From Cranoglanis bouderius (lineage: Eukaryota > Chordata > Actinopteri > Siluriformes > Cranoglanididae), in NCBI GenBank assembly GCA_023630585.1, contig CM042548.1, positions 20,337,027-20,401,026 on the forward strand: 64,000 nt of DNA, written 5' to 3'. The notes below the pieces were generated by a model. It did no database searches. It saw only the letters and a list, made by a program, of their open reading frames with translations, and was not told the DNA's origin. Position 1 is the stretch's first letter; the number at the start of each line of letters is the position of its first letter. The position numbers were made by a program, and so were the translations under genes. Below are positions 13,076 through 23,040 of the stretch, piece by piece.

Positions 13076-16000
13076 TGCTATTATATGGTATTGTGAGAGC
13101 ACCCAAGCAGTAAGATGATTACCAACCTGCCGGCCAACAGATTTAAAAAGTCAACAAAGACAAACCTGGACTTAAAACCGTCTAGGAGACCTCACAGATC
13201 TCAGCACCACTACTCCATCTTAGTAAGAAGAGAAACCGGAAAAGTCTGCAAAAAGGTTTTTGCCCAGGGTTGTCTACTCCAATATATCCAAAGTGGCCAA
13301 ACACAAAACGAAGCATGTTGTTGAAAGAGAAAGAAGATATGCTAGTGTGGTGTTGCTGAGGCCCACTCTCCAAAGAAAGAGTTCTTAGTGGTTCGGCTAG
13401 GCACAGTTCCAAACCATTGAGCCCAAAACTGCCTCAAGCACACTGTTAAAGACTGCCAAACTTCCTCCCGTCCTCATGCAATAAAGACAGCCCCCCACCA
13501 CCACCACCTCCATCGTCCGCCAAAGGCCAGAACAACACAGTACGCACAGACAAGTACTGGTCCTGATCCAAACCAGAGCTTGCTAGTTAAAAAGCTTATG
13601 GCTTCATTCCTTCTCTCTTTCTTTTTCCACCCCCCTTTTTAACAGACAATTTCAAATTGGTGAAAGACGCCAAATCTGCATGAAGTGCCAGAACAGATTC
13701 TGCTTCGTTGTTAAAACAGACTGTTCTGAATAAAATGTAAGTTTCTGTCCCAGCCTCAATCAATGTCCTCTCTTTGTTTTTTTTAGCCTCGGCCCAACAT
13801 TTACACACTTCAGCATTTCCACAAAATTCTAATAGATCTAATAGGTTTTTTTTTTTCTTCTCCTGCTTTCTATCCCCTACATGATAAATGTCAAAGCAGA
13901 CCACACCGGCTCATTACTTCTTATATGCACTCTTTTAGCTGAGCCTGATTCAAAGCACGTCTCTCTTCAGGTAAATAACACAGACCAGACAAGTGGTTTC
14001 CATAATGGACAAGTCTGGCTGATGGCCTCTCAGCCAAGCTACCTGAGAGAATAAGAGTAAAAGAAAGAAGAAAAGAACGCCAGAGCAATGCCAGGAATGT
14101 GTCTGCGTTGACATTGCACAGAGCTCTACTACAAGTCTAAAAAGTTGGGTGACAATTGCTTGACAAGCAACCCTGCTGAAATGCTCTTCTATCAACAGAC
14201 CCACCACGCTTTGAGGTGAAAAAAATGATGAATTTGTGACAAAGACTACCTCATGGAAAATAACCAGAGAGCTGTTCTGAATATAGTGCAGGCCTGAAAA
14301 AAGGAAAAAGGAAAATATCCTGTATAACAATTTTTTATTGTGCACAGACATGTTGTTAATTTTGATTATCCACAGGAGTGTAGCAGTTTTTCTTTAATAT
14401 CCCAACATGGAATGGTGCTGAGATAAGACACTGTGCAGCACTCCTAGAGCAGTTGAGGGTTAGAGGCCTTGCTCAGGGCACTTCTGGGATTTGAACCTTC
14501 CTCACAATCTTTCAGTCACAGGTAACCACTGACCCTGCCCCAACATTTATACCTTTTCAAATGATATTCTAAACACCAGTGCTGAGTGAATGCCCCACGC
14601 GGATTTTCAGATACTCACGCATCTGTTCGGTGTCTGCCCCGACATCATCCGATCGCTCAGCGTCGTCCTGATCGTCACCGGATGAGATGGTATCTGCAAG
14701 AGCACCGGCAAAACTGTAACCTTCCTTCTTTTACTCGGTCTTTACAGCTCTACATTCATGCAATACTACTACAGCTACTTAACAAGTCAAGGAACAATTT
14801 GGGAATGTAAGCATTAGCATGATTGTTACTACTAACCAACTACTACAAAAGCTACTTGAATTTCAAAAAGGTGTTTGAATGCTATTTATATTACACATTT
14901 AATGTTTAGTCTAGAGAGGAAAGCCCAGAAATTGTTTCAACAGCATAGCTAACGACAACAAACAGTAATGCTAGCATTCCCCATTTTAAACAAACCACTC
15001 CACCGTTTTAGTACTACAACATGTCAGACCCGGCAACATCCAACACGACGACGTCAAACTCCGAAGACAAGAATGTGACTAAAGCCAGCCTTTCAAACAA
15101 AGCATGTTTTGCAAGTTTGAAGATTTTGTGGACAAATTCTTGACACTAAATCGGGGTTTCGACCGGCCAAAAAATAAACGCACACGCTCGACTGAATCCT
15201 ACAAAAATCATGCGGCCATTTTTAAAGAATATTTCCCGAATCCGGCTCGTAGGTGGGCGGTTTGAGTGCTTTTTCAGTCGTGGCGTCTCACCTGTGACAT
15301 TAACAATGAAGCAAACCGCATCGGTAGCCTTAGCACCAGTGGCCTGGCATGCGTACAGGCCCGAGTCAGTCGGTGCGGCATGGCGGATGTGCAGCTGCTC
15401 ACGCTCAATGAGCGTACGGTTGTCTGGAATAAGCGACGTGCCGTCTTTGGTCCACACGATGGCAGCTGCCTCGGGCAGCGGGCAGTTCAGCTTCACAATG
15501 TCTCCAGGGTGCACCGAGCACACGGTGGCCTTTGAGCTCTCGGAATTGATGGGAGGCTCTGCAGAGCAAGGGTAGGGAAGGGACGAGCGAGAGAAAAGAA
15601 AGCAGTGAGGCAGGGTGCATAGGAAAAAGTAAAGTCCGGGTGAGAGAAGGGAGAAAACAAGCGAAAGCATGAGTTGACAAAAAAAAAAGAGAGAGAGAAC
15701 ACCATAATGACCCAGCAAAGACTCTGGAATGACTTGTGTGAAAGACAGAAGCAAAAAAGCAAACCCATCAAGGCACCAATAAATAGGATCTGTTACCCGA
15801 GTACAGGACTGATTACTGATTGACTGCAACGAACTAATTTTTAATAATCAATTCACCAAATACATGAGTATCTCAAAAGCGGTACATTTTGTTCCGCCAA
15901 ATAATTTCCTACATCCAAGGCAAATACTGTATATATGCCTACATTTTGCCTGAAGGTCTTATCTGAAAATGATCTTGGCATTCCAAAGTAAAGCTTCTGA

Positions 16001-19000
16001 ACAGAGTATTCGAGCTTGCTACCTATGCTTTCTAGACTGCGCTATTCAGGAGGTCCTGTTAGGTCTTCTAGACTTCAAGTGTACATAGAGTTTAGACTTC
16101 ATAATTCATAAGACTTAAACTGCACAGCCTCTTTGCACAGTCTTAATGACTGCTCTTGGCATGCAATCAAGAAAGAAAAGAAAATATTCATTCATTTCCA
16201 GAAAAGTTTATATCTATGACAGTAATTGCTGCAGCCCTATACTGAGTAAATCGAAATCTTATTTACGAAAAGTATTTAACTACATCCAGAGAGGAGTTTT
16301 TTTAAGCATGCAGTCATATATAAAGAGAAAGACTGGGTGATAAGCATTGCACTTGCATGAATGATTTGTGCACAGAAAAAGCATTCCATAATTATTCCAC
16401 TACAATTACAAATGTCCTTGGTTTTCTTTTTTTCCTTTTTTCCTGTCAATTCGACTTAAGTCCACAGTACCGCTGATTCATTTGACCAATTACGTGCAAT
16501 TTATGCTTGTAAAGTCTATCCCAAAACCCACGGAACTACAGGAAATCAGATTCTCCTCCACCATCTGTTATTCATTTCAAGGCTGCATAAGACAAACATA
16601 AAACGTAATAACAGCTTATAACGATTCTGCTATCCATCACAGTTGTTAATGATGCATTAAACAATGCGGCGTTCAAGCAACACAGAATTGCCATTTTCCC
16701 AATTAACAGACGCAAGCAAAGCCAAAAGGAAAATGAAAGCGAACGCACCTTCAGCAGAAAAGGCAAGCGATATATAGGATAACTGCCGGAAAGACAAAAA
16801 CACGCTCTCGTGTTCCTGTTTTGGTACTATTCACTTTGTTACACACCTTCACGCATATGCAGTTCTAGTTAGGCTGAAAGCTAGCTGAAAGAGTATTAAA
16901 CTTCGGTACTGCGGTCATCTCCCAAGTGTTTAACATTTACAAGTATCGTTTGGGGAGAGGTTTAAAAGATGTGCGCAAAGATATGTGCTTTGAGTTCAAT
17001 GAACACAGGAAGATGCTTAAACGCAGGACACACATGCATCAGTGCATGCATTGTTTTAATTATCAAAAACTTAGCGACAAAATGAGCCCAGAGCCACTAA
17101 ATGTATTTCTCGATGAGGTGCAGCAACGATAAAGGCAGAAGCCCCGGAGAAAAAGCATGGTGGAACTTGCCAGATACTTTTTAGTTCATGAGAGGAGGCA
17201 ATAATTAAAGGTGCAGCGGCACTCCCAGGCTTTCCTGCACACCTCTCCTGCAGCACATTCCTGCGCTATTATGTGAGCCATAACTGCCTTCTCAGAAAGG
17301 GGAAAGCAAGATCACTTCACACACGGGACTGAAGGGGGCCCAGGAGTGTGCGTGATGAGCTAAACCTTCCAGGCATATTGCCCCACACAGGTACAGTTGC
17401 TTTATTGTTTTTTTTCCCCCTCCTTCCCCCTTTCCCTTGCTTTCCTTCATTCCGGAAACAATTAAGTCCTTTTTTAACTTGCTGTTTAAACTGCACGGTC
17501 ATGTGGCAGTTGATTGATGGGAACTGTATTCACCGCCTTATGTTTCCGGAGGCCTGTGTTTGGCGAGCGGTTAGTTAACTGTTATGCGCTGTGTGCTTCC
17601 TTCTATTGTGCGATCAAAGGCTAATCGGAAAAAGAGTGCGGTGCACATACACGTCGTCTGTTCCAACCTGAGACTCATTATCCAGGCGCACAATAGTCTA
17701 GTAGTAGTAAGCCACACTTTGTGGCATAATCTTGAAGACATTTAGCCATGAAGTCTGTCAGGTGAGAGGCGAAACCTCTTCCACAAGCCCTGTCACGTCG
17801 ACTTACTACGAGGCCACTCGAATACCTGGATGGCTGGAAATCATAGATGTGCGTCTTACTGAAAATAGTAAGATGTCAGTTGAATGCTGCTGACTGTCTA
17901 ATAAGTAAAAGAGAGGCCTGAGCATTTATAGTCACATGCAACTTAAAGGGAAAGGCAGAAAACAGTCAGAAAAGCAATACAGATTAGACAAGCTCTCCGA
18001 ATTGGTCAAAATACTTACGAAAACTATTTATTGGGCTCACTTTAAAAAAAAATACAAAATTCAGTCCTTTACAGTCTAGCCACAGATTACAATGTCCATT
18101 CTCTTCAAACTTTTTTTTTTACGTCTGCTTCCTGCTTTCAACCCACTGCATCTGTTCTATGCCGTCAACACCTCCTCTTATCCTTCCCTCACCTCTCACC
18201 CCTGCCCTCGTGACCCCATGACTCTGACCCACACCCAGCCTGGACCCCCTGCCATCCTCTGATTTTCTGGTTCTTCATGGGAAAACACAAGGAAATGTCA
18301 ATACCTTAAAACAGACTCTAGCTTGATGCCAAAGACAACTGAACTATGCAAAAATCCCACAGCCTCCAGGGAAGCAGGAGTGGAGAGAGCAGATGTAACA
18401 GCAGTCCCTTCAGATCAGTCCAACAGGTGTAATGGCTGCTTGCTCTCCCACTTCTTCTTTTCTGATTTGCACCTCTGTAGCAGCACATAATTTAAGCTTC
18501 CTCCAAATCATTACAAGGTTTGTCATCCAATTCTCACACCAACCTCCTTTAATAGGATGCTTTATGATTAAGAATTGAACAGATATGACACATTCGAGGC
18601 GTGATGAAATCAGCTTCTGATAGCACCTCATGCCGTGTTTCTGAAATTCATTCCCACATCACTGATAACAAAATCATAAACCTTCGATCTATGAGAGCAG
18701 TTACCTCCTCCCAACCTCCAGTTCCTGTTTTCCATCTCCTCCTTCCTCATTTTCTTGCCCTTTCTTTTCCCGATAGGCCACTGAGATTGTAAGACTCTAC
18801 CTTTTCTCTCCCCCCTCCAACTTCTCTATTCTAATCTCCAACGCCTTTTCAAATTCTAATTTTTGCCAGCTTTATCGTCATGACAATGTGTGCACAGCCA
18901 AAGGGCACAAATCTCTCAAGGCGTCCACGGCAACCGTCTTCCAGACGATAATCGGAGGCCTCCTCGGAGTCCTCTCGTTGCCCAATTTTCCCACCAAATA

Positions 19001-21222
19001 TAGCCAGACGAATGTTATGCATATATTTCAATTATATAATCGCATCAGGTGCTATAGCATTGGAGAATTACTTCTTCCACATTTATAAAAACTCTCCATG
19101 CTGCACTTTAGTAACGCCTACAACTTCTGGTCACAGCCTCCACAACATCTGCCAGTTGTGCCCAGCAAACAAGAGCAACACATTTATTGAAGCCAGGTGT
19201 CACACACACAGAGGTCCACAGCATGGTTAAGTCGCTAATTGCAAATTCAAACCGAGGATCGACACGCCATCAGACAACACCATAAAATAACACTGGCAAT
19301 TAACATCCTTATCCACAGCATTTAAATTGCAGCTGTCCAACATTTTCATTTGTTTAGTGGGAGAGTGTGTCCTCACGTTCAACAAGGTACACATAGAAAC
19401 GGGACGTGAGCCGATACTTTTATAGCAGTAGCCTAGTGTAATAATCGAATGGTGTTTGGGATTAACACGGCACCAGTTCCTGCAACAGAACCTCCAGCTG
19501 TAATCCCTTTCATGTGATACTCAGGGTTTCTCAATCCTTCTTCTCTTCAAACCCTAAACTCGTACAATATTGTCAACTCAACTCGATGACTTTAGTCTAA
19601 TTTTGTCTAACACACTCAAAGACCAAAAGCTTGCAAAGCAAAGAAGCAAACTCAGTCAGATGGTTCGTGCTGACTATCCCATAAACCATCCTGGAAAAAA
19701 AGATTCCAGGTCTAAACCAGCCAGCAACAGGTTATAGCAAAAAAAACCACAAACTGGTAATAAATTATAAACAGTATTTGTTGTGCTGACATTTTAAAAA
19801 TAACGGGTTATAATTATCTTGATGTCTGCGCTAGATTCTCCTGGTAAAGCCGGAGCAGTAATCAGAGTATCTCATTACCGCGTGTGTCTCATCTCCGTGC
19901 ACTCCCTCACTGCGTGCGCTGGTGTTACAGGTTTTGAGCTTTCTAGATTTTAGCGGGAACGTTCGGGTTCCACGGAGGGGAGGAGTTAAGGACAGACCTT
20001 CAGGGGTGAGATGAGGGGGAGGGGGTGAAGGGTGGAAGGAGATCGGCGGTAGGTAGGATTTCCAACCCAGGATTTAAACCAAATGAAAGCATGGCTGACT
20101 TATGCTTATTATGTCTGAGCCAATGAGACATACAGGCGCTGCAGAACAACTCTGGTCATTGCATTTAGAATAAATTTATCACCAAATCCAAACGATGATT
20201 TAAACCAGCTCTGGTTTGGCAATAGCGTTTGCAATCAGAAGAACAAGGACACTGAGGGAGTTTTCACATATAGTTTGTTTTAAAAGAACCAAACCCAGTT
20301 CACTTAAAGTGAACCAGAAAGGGAACCAGCCGAAAGTGACCTCAGTCCTTTTGGTATTCACAATATACTGGACTCAAAAGAGAACCCGGTTCTTTTTTTG
20401 GTCCTCTTCAGCATTGAAGTGATCTCAGACGCTTTCTTGTTCACACCACAACTTCATTAGAACTCAGACCCCAGCTTTCTGTGCAGCAGTGGATTTTGGG
20501 TATTCAAGGCAAGCCTCCAGGTACACATGTCGAAACAAAACGCAAAGCGGACCGGGAGCTCATCGCTTTCACATATCATGAAGAGATCGAACCACAAACG
20601 GACCCACAAACGGACCGTACTCAGACTACCTCCAGAGGTGGTCTGAGTACGGTTCGCTTTTGGGTACTTTTAGGGGGGTCTGAGATCACTTGGTTTGTTC
20701 ACATATACACGCTGAACGGCTCCAAGAGCGTTTGGAGGGCTCAAATGAACTAGGTGTGAAAACACCCTGAGATGAGAAGGAGAAAAACTTTGATCCTGAT
20801 GTACTCCAAAGCTTGTTAGATGTGTGCATTTTAGCTATTCTCATATTCCCACACTTCTTCTTGTCCTGCTTCCCAACGACTAACACATGACTCGGATTAT
20901 TCATCATAAATCTTAATGGCAAAAAACATGACAGTAAGAAAAAAGCAATGTTTGGAAATAGGTTGGAGTTTAGCAAGAGGTGAAACAGCTTGAGTGCAGC
21001 AGGCGATCTGACACACAACTTAAGTAAATCTGGGGCACGCTCAGACGAGCCTCTACTATTACACCCTCGGTGGAAAATGCAAAGTAGCAGCAGATCTGAA
21101 TACCTTAAGAAGGTAGTGCCAATACATTATCTCCAACTGAAGTGCAAGAGGACATGGGTGAGCACAGGGTGGGCACGGTCCTCCTGAGACCTATTACTAG
21201 TCTAAAAGTTTGTCTTTCCATG

Positions 21223-21294
<72 letters not shown>

Positions 21295-23040
21295 GTGATT
21301 TGGCTGTGGTTTGCTTACATGATACTTAACTACTCACCTGAGACTCACAATGTTTTTTTGTTTTTTTGGGTTTTTTTTTTTTTTACATGTTCATGCAGTT
21401 ACAACAACACTGCACATTACTTTTCACTTCTATTAGAACCTTTAAAGTGAATGGCAATGTATTTTTTTTTACACCTAACAGTCACTAAAATATTTGAGGA
21501 TTATAGGAGTGCATTTTGAAGGAGAGCTGTGTGCTCAACCTACTAGGAAAAATCTCCACAGCACATGCCACTTCATCCTGGCCACTTAATCTTCCATCAT
21601 ATGACCCACCACACTCTCAATCGAAATGAGAGGGGAAAGAAGGGCAAATCTGCTTAGTAAGTTTAGTAATTAAATTAGTGGCTTTGCTATCAAATGGCGT
21701 TAACAGAGCGAGCAAAAGTTACTACAAGTTAAGTTGCCTTTCATATGTATAGAATATCTCAAGCAGGACGACCCATTTGCTTAAGACGACTGACATTTTA
21801 CAGCACTAAGGGCAAAGACCATTTAGATTGGCTTCAATGGAGGGGGGGGGCTTCTTAAAACGACTTTGTCAGACCTCCTTATAATTAACATTGTGATTAA
21901 AGCTCTGGGAATTGACTTAACCAGCACAACAGCTATAATCACACCTATAATCACCTGCTGGGAAAGATGTGTTGGTAAGAATGAACTCTGACAGCAATTC
22001 TTGTTACCAGTTCTACACATGCAGTGCAGTCATGGCCAGACAAAAACAAATCTGAAAGTCAGATTTGTATTTTTTTCCCCATGCTATCAAAAGCTATCAA
22101 TGGGACTTTAAAGGTTTTTAAAAAAAGTGGGATACTTTAACAGCCTTTAGACTTCAGTCCCAGACAACCCACCTCCCGTTTTAAGTAAGGTAAGAAAAAA
22201 TGTTTGTTGTTTCGACGTCACTCTCTTCTGAGAGCACGCACGGTTTATTTTCCTCTCTAACAAACTATGAGCTGCTAGCATGCCAGCTAGCAGGTATGTG
22301 TGTGGTCCACGGCTCAGAACGTCGTTAAATTTAGACCAACGATGGGAGAGAAAATAAGAGAAGAAAAGACAAACACATTACAAGTGGCGCCTCGAAAAAT
22401 AAAGCCCACAAAGCTGTTCTGAAAACAAGTCACAGGTATTTGGCTAATTGAAAAGCCAGACAAGTCAAATCTAGAAAAAGGAATGGAATCAAAACACAAA
22501 AGTCACACTACTCTCTCTCTCTCTAGCTGCGCCTCAGAAGTTGCTCATTTGAACACATGCAACAAAAGATTAAGAACTCTTAAACCTCAAACTATAACGT
22601 TTTATCAAACCATCTCAGATCCCTTCTAGCAGACCCAGAACAACAAAAGGAGAAACACACGGCGAGTGAAAACACAGCGAAAAATCAGTCCTAGTCCACA
22701 AATGAGCCGTTCTCGCAAGTGATATTCCCCCCACCTCATTCTTTCCTTTCCTAACACTTCATCCCATAAAATTAAAATAGCTTGACGTGAGAAAAGAGCT
22801 GGTTTTGAAAGTGAGGTACAAACCCTGTGTGTATTCTCTCTTCTCTGCTTTGTCATATCATAAACCCATAGGATTCATTACTGAAACTTTTCAAGCCATC
22901 CTTTCAGACATCCAGCGCTACTCACCGTCAGCGACTGTGGCCTCTTCTTCTTCGCTGGGCACAATGGGCGGCCGTGCCCGTACAGTCGATGCCAGGCTCA
23001 CCAGCAGAAGCGCGACAATGAGCCATGGCCAGGTGGGCAT
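1093..23040 (-). CDS. fgfr2: Fibroblast growth factor receptor 2, extracellular to juxtamembrane part (spliced, 3' part outside window)
   Basis: Receptor tyrosine kinase at the plasma membrane that binds FGFs with heparan sulfate and signals through FRS2 and MAPK. The coding exons in transcript order are 23040-22926, 15558-15292, 14693-14619, 11196-11027, 9470-9347, 4561-4371, then 3883-3745 (IIIb) or 3021-2877 (IIIc), 2186-1990 and 1232-1093. Each ends in a GT donor and starts after an AG acceptor, and the phases run 1,1,1,0,1,0,1,0,2 without a break. With IIIc this gives 1424 coding bases, about 474 residues: signal peptide, three Ig domains, acid box, one membrane helix and the juxtamembrane region. 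FGFR2 rather than FGFR1 or FGFR3 is shown by the membrane segment YCIGVFLIACMV, the D3 linker ERSPHRPILQAGLPANA and the IIIb wording SNYIG. The kinase exons lie beyond position 1. No frameshift or internal stop is seen. Orthology is strong; which teleost paralogue or species cannot be told from the sequence alone. Confidence 0.95.
1233..1989 (-). other. fgfr2 intron between transmembrane and juxtamembrane exons
   Basis: 757-bp intron. Its first bases on the sense strand are GTAACAGAAAGT, the tandem GT/GA donor. It contains a (TTA)n/(GTA)n microsatellite at 1423-1489 and nothing else recognised. Confidence 0.8.
1423..1489. repeat. (ATT)n plus (AGT)n microsatellite
   Basis: About 48 bp of ATT triplets followed by AGT triplets, inside an fgfr2 intron. 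Confidence 0.95.
1990..2186 (-). CDS. fgfr2: fgfr2 transmembrane exon
   Basis: Codes for residues 363-428: a short acidic stalk (AETDIAEPEYPPDY), one membrane helix at about 377-399 (VEIAIYCIGVFLIACMVV and on to VLVC), and the start of the juxtamembrane segment with KKPDFGGQPAVHKLTKQIPL and RRQ, the part of the FRS2 docking region upstream of the VT dipeptide. The stalk differs from mammals while the helix is nearly identical, as expected. The donor is CAG|GTAACA; the next six bases begin GA, the tandem non-GT donor of FGFR genes (see findings). The acceptor is ACTGCTTCAG. It is 197 bases long, phase 1 in and phase 0 out. Confidence 0.95.
2187..2876 (-). other. fgfr2 intron downstream of exon IIIc
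   Basis: 690-bp intron with two TGCATG hexamers on the sense strand at 2645-2650 and 2618-2623, about 230 and 255 bases after the IIIc donor. The second is inside the palindrome ACATGCATGT. TGCATG is the RBFOX recognition sequence. No other feature seen. Confidence 0.7.
2877..3021 (-). CDS. fgfr2: fgfr2 alternative exon IIIc (mesenchymal isoform)
   Basis: Codes for the second half of D3 in the IIIc receptor: TAGVNTTDKEIEVLFLPNVT, then FEDAGEYTCLAGNSIGISYH and SAWLTVLP. In mammals this form is made in mesenchyme and binds FGF2, FGF4, FGF8 and FGF9 types. It is 145 bases long, the same as in mammals, phase 0 in and phase 1 out. The acceptor CTCTCTCAG follows a pyrimidine tract of more than 50 bases; the donor is CCAG|GTATAC. 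Identity to the mammalian IIIc exon is much higher than for IIIb. Sequons NTT and NVT are present. Confidence 0.95.
3022..3744 (-). promoter_or_regulatory. Intron between IIIb and IIIc with splice-control motifs
   Basis: 723-bp intron that in mammals holds the switch elements for IIIb/IIIc choice. On the sense strand, going away from the IIIb donor: a T14 run at 3667-3680, a TGG-rich patch TGGTGTGTGGTGGTCC at about 3641-3656, a TGCATG hexamer at 3396-3401, and a pyrimidine tract of more than 50 bases just before the IIIc acceptor (3022-3090). These resemble binding sequences for TIA1/PTB, ESRP, RBFOX and PTB/U2AF. Function is inferred from the mammalian gene. Confidence 0.6.
3745..3883 (-). 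CDS. fgfr2: fgfr2 alternative exon IIIb (epithelial isoform)
   Basis: Codes for the second half of D3 in the IIIb (KGFR-type) receptor: SSGINSTDVEVLTLHNVSLE, then DAGEYTCHVSNYIGRVNQSG and WLTVLP. In mammals this form is made in epithelia and binds FGF7 and FGF10. HVSNYIG matches the mammalian IIIb wording KVSNYIG, which separates it from IIIc. The length is 139 bases (mammals 148), phase 0 in and phase 1 out. The acceptor, GGTACCCACTAG, has almost no pyrimidine tract; the donor is CCAG|GTAAAA. It is intact, with sequons NST, NVS and NQS. It should be used in place of IIIc, since using both brings a stop. Confidence 0.93.
3884..4370 (-). other. fgfr2 intron between IIIa and IIIb
   Basis: 487-bp intron. 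On the sense strand an A-run of 18 or more (4218-4235) and several other A- and T-rich runs occur. The 3' end before IIIb has little pyrimidine tract (GGCCTGTTGTGGTACCCACTAG region). Confidence 0.75.
4371..4561 (-). CDS. fgfr2: fgfr2 exon IIIa: D2-D3 linker and first half of Ig domain D3
   Basis: Codes for residues 251-314. It opens with ERSPHRPILQAGLPANATVH, which holds the Ser-Pro linker pair altered in human Apert syndrome. The first D3 cysteine is in RFVCKVYSDAQPHIQW, and it ends VRVLK at a phase 0 boundary, with the donor AAG|GTACGT. It is 191 bases long, equal to the mammalian exon. This constant half of D3 is joined to either IIIb or IIIc. Two sequons, NAT and NGS, are present. Upstream, a TGCATG hexamer lies in the intron at 4742-4747. 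Confidence 0.95.
6273..6470. mobile_element. Short inverted-repeat MITE
   Basis: The ends CAGTGGTCACCAACCC and GGGTTGGTGACCATT are inverted copies. The inverted similarity continues inward (CTGGAGATCTACCTTCCTG against CAGGAAGGTAACTCTCCAG), so the 200-bp unit is almost a full hairpin. It has no coding capacity. Family name not assigned. Confidence 0.75.
6694..7326. mobile_element. Non-autonomous DNA transposon with GTGTCCCAAAT ends
   Basis: Starts GTGTGTCCCAAATCGCACAC and ends CATTTGGGACACAAC, an inverted pair. Subterminal inverted repeats of the CACTATGCACTATAC type are also present. About 630 bp with a C-run/A-run at 6780-6801. No transposase. This end type is common in teleost genomes; superfamily not certain. 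Confidence 0.7.
9060..9091. repeat. (CA)n microsatellite
   Basis: About 16 CA units within the intron downstream of the D2b exon. Confidence 0.95.
9210..9279. repeat. (CA)35 microsatellite next to a splice donor
   Basis: Seventy bases of pure CA on the plus strand, thus (UG)35 in the fgfr2 pre-mRNA, starting 67 bases downstream of the D2b exon donor at 9346. Confidence 0.95.
9347..9470 (-). CDS. fgfr2: fgfr2 exon for second half of Ig domain D2
   Basis: Codes for residues 210-250. It reads VRHQHWTLIMESVVPSDKGN then YTCVVENKYGSINHTY and LDVV, with the second D2 cysteine and sequons NYT and NHT. It is almost identical to the mammalian exon and has the same length, 124 bases. The acceptor is CTTGCACAG and the donor G|GTGAGT at 9346. 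In the downstream intron, 67 bases from the donor, lies a 70-bp (CA)n tract, which in the transcript is a long UG repeat. Confidence 0.95.
9471..11026 (-). other. fgfr2 intron between D2a and D2b
   Basis: 1.56-kb intron. The part 9480-9760 is an imperfect low-complexity array of CAGTACT/TTAGTACT-like words. Nothing else recognised. Confidence 0.7.
11027..11196 (-). CDS. fgfr2: fgfr2 exon for first half of Ig domain D2
   Basis: Codes for residues 153-209. It carries the heparin-binding basic stretch TSPEKMEKKLHAVPAANT, the first D2 cysteine in VKFRCAAVGNP, the core tryptophan in LHWLKNGRPF, and ends GGYR. The arginine codon at its start is split with the acid-box exon (C|GG), giving RAPRWT like the mammalian KRAPYWT. 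It is 170 bases long, equal to the mammalian exon, with acceptor TTTGCCTTTAG and donor AGG|GTAATA; the donor is not a perfect consensus. D2 and the D2-D3 linker form the main FGF contact surface. Confidence 0.93.
13032..13075. repeat. (TTA)n microsatellite
   Basis: About 14 TTA units in an fgfr2 intron. Confidence 0.95.
14450..14545 (-). mobile_element. Degenerate tRNA-derived SINE fragment
   Basis: Contains GGGATTTGAACC, the reverse of a Pol III B-box region or its SINE homologue, with the nearby wording GAGGGTTAGAGGCCTTGC seen in fish tRNA-SINE bodies. Short and decayed; orientation uncertain. Confidence 0.45.
14619..14693 (-). CDS. fgfr2: fgfr2 acid-box exon
   Basis: Codes for residues 128-152, the acid box between D1 and D2: DTISSGDDQDDAERSDDVG, closing with ADTEQM. 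In the family this negatively charged segment competes with heparan sulfate for the basic patch of D2 and helps autoinhibition. The exon runs from an acceptor CTCTTGCAG to a donor C|GTGAGT. It is 75 bases long, phase 1 on both sides, and so can be skipped without a frameshift. The start, DTISSGDD, is a clear match to DAISSGDD of mammalian FGFR2; the second half is divergent, as is usual. Confidence 0.9.
14694..15291 (-). other. fgfr2 intron between D1 and acid box
   Basis: 598-bp intron without recognisable repeat. Confidence 0.8.
15292..15558 (-). CDS. fgfr2: fgfr2 exon for immunoglobulin domain D1
   Basis: Codes for residues 39-127, the first Ig domain, which is autoinhibitory in the FGFR family. 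It reads EPPINSESSK at the start, with the two disulfide cysteines in VKLNCPLP and GLYACQATG, the Ig-core tryptophan in IVWTKDG, and glycosylation sequons NRT and NVT. The acceptor is CTCTGCAG and the donor ACAG|GTGAGA. At 267 bases it has the usual length of the human exon. It is symmetric (phase 1 on both sides), so skipping keeps the frame and would give a two-Ig receptor, as known for mammalian FGFR1 and FGFR2. An open frame running to 15829 is intron read-through and not coding. Confidence 0.92.
20252..20770. mobile_element. MITE with GAGTTTTCACA-type ends and a central hairpin
   Basis: The left end CTGAGGGAGTTTTCACATAT and the inverted right end TCAGGGTGTTTTCACACCTA match, and both continue into AGTT(T/C)...AACC/GAGCC words. 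A central palindrome (20615-20662) pairs GTACTCAGACTACCTC with GAGGTGGTCTGAGTAC. No transposase frame. A common teleost repeat type; superfamily not assigned. Confidence 0.75.
21224..21291. repeat. (GT)34 microsatellite
   Basis: About 68 bases of pure GT on the plus strand, (CA)n in the fgfr2 transcript. Confidence 0.95.
22926..23040 (-). CDS. fgfr2: fgfr2 first coding exon: start codon and signal peptide
   Basis: Codes for residues 1-38 plus one base. The chosen start at 23040 gives MPTWPWLIVALLLVSL followed by a likely signal cleavage before ARPPIVPS, which matches the MVSW...LARPSFS layout of mammalian FGFR2. After the signal peptide comes a short acidic run (SEEEEATVAD). The exon closes with GAC G and a GTGAG donor at 22925. 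An in-frame ATG also exists at 23106 with no stop between, which would add 22 Arg- and Gly-rich residues; the downstream ATG is preferred because it has G at -3 and the family length fits. Confidence 0.88.

Larger units (their letters stand above)
11197..14618 (-). other. fgfr2 intron between acid box and D2a
   Basis: 3.4-kb intron. It contains a (TTA)n microsatellite at 13032-13075 and, at 14450-14545, a degenerate SINE-like tail (TTGAGGGTTAGAGGCCTTGC ... TGGGATTTGAAC). Open frames here (for example 12571-12954) have no family resemblance. Confidence 0.7.
15559..22925 (-). other. fgfr2 intron between signal peptide and D1 exons
   Basis: 7.4-kb intron. It holds a MITE (20252-20770), a (GT)n tract (21224-21291) and long non-repetitive AT-balanced sequence, notably 16.9-17.6 kb, which could include regulatory elements but shows none that can be named. 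Confidence 0.7.

Noticed and set aside
15146..15829. 227-codon open frame as a separate gene
   Set aside because: Only 15292-15558 is real (D1 exon); the flanks are intron with clear splice sites.
1093..23040. Identification as fgfr1, fgfr3 or fgfr4
   Set aside because: The membrane helix, the D3 linker and the IIIb and IIIc wording all fit FGFR2 better; fgfr4 also lacks the IIIb/IIIc pair.
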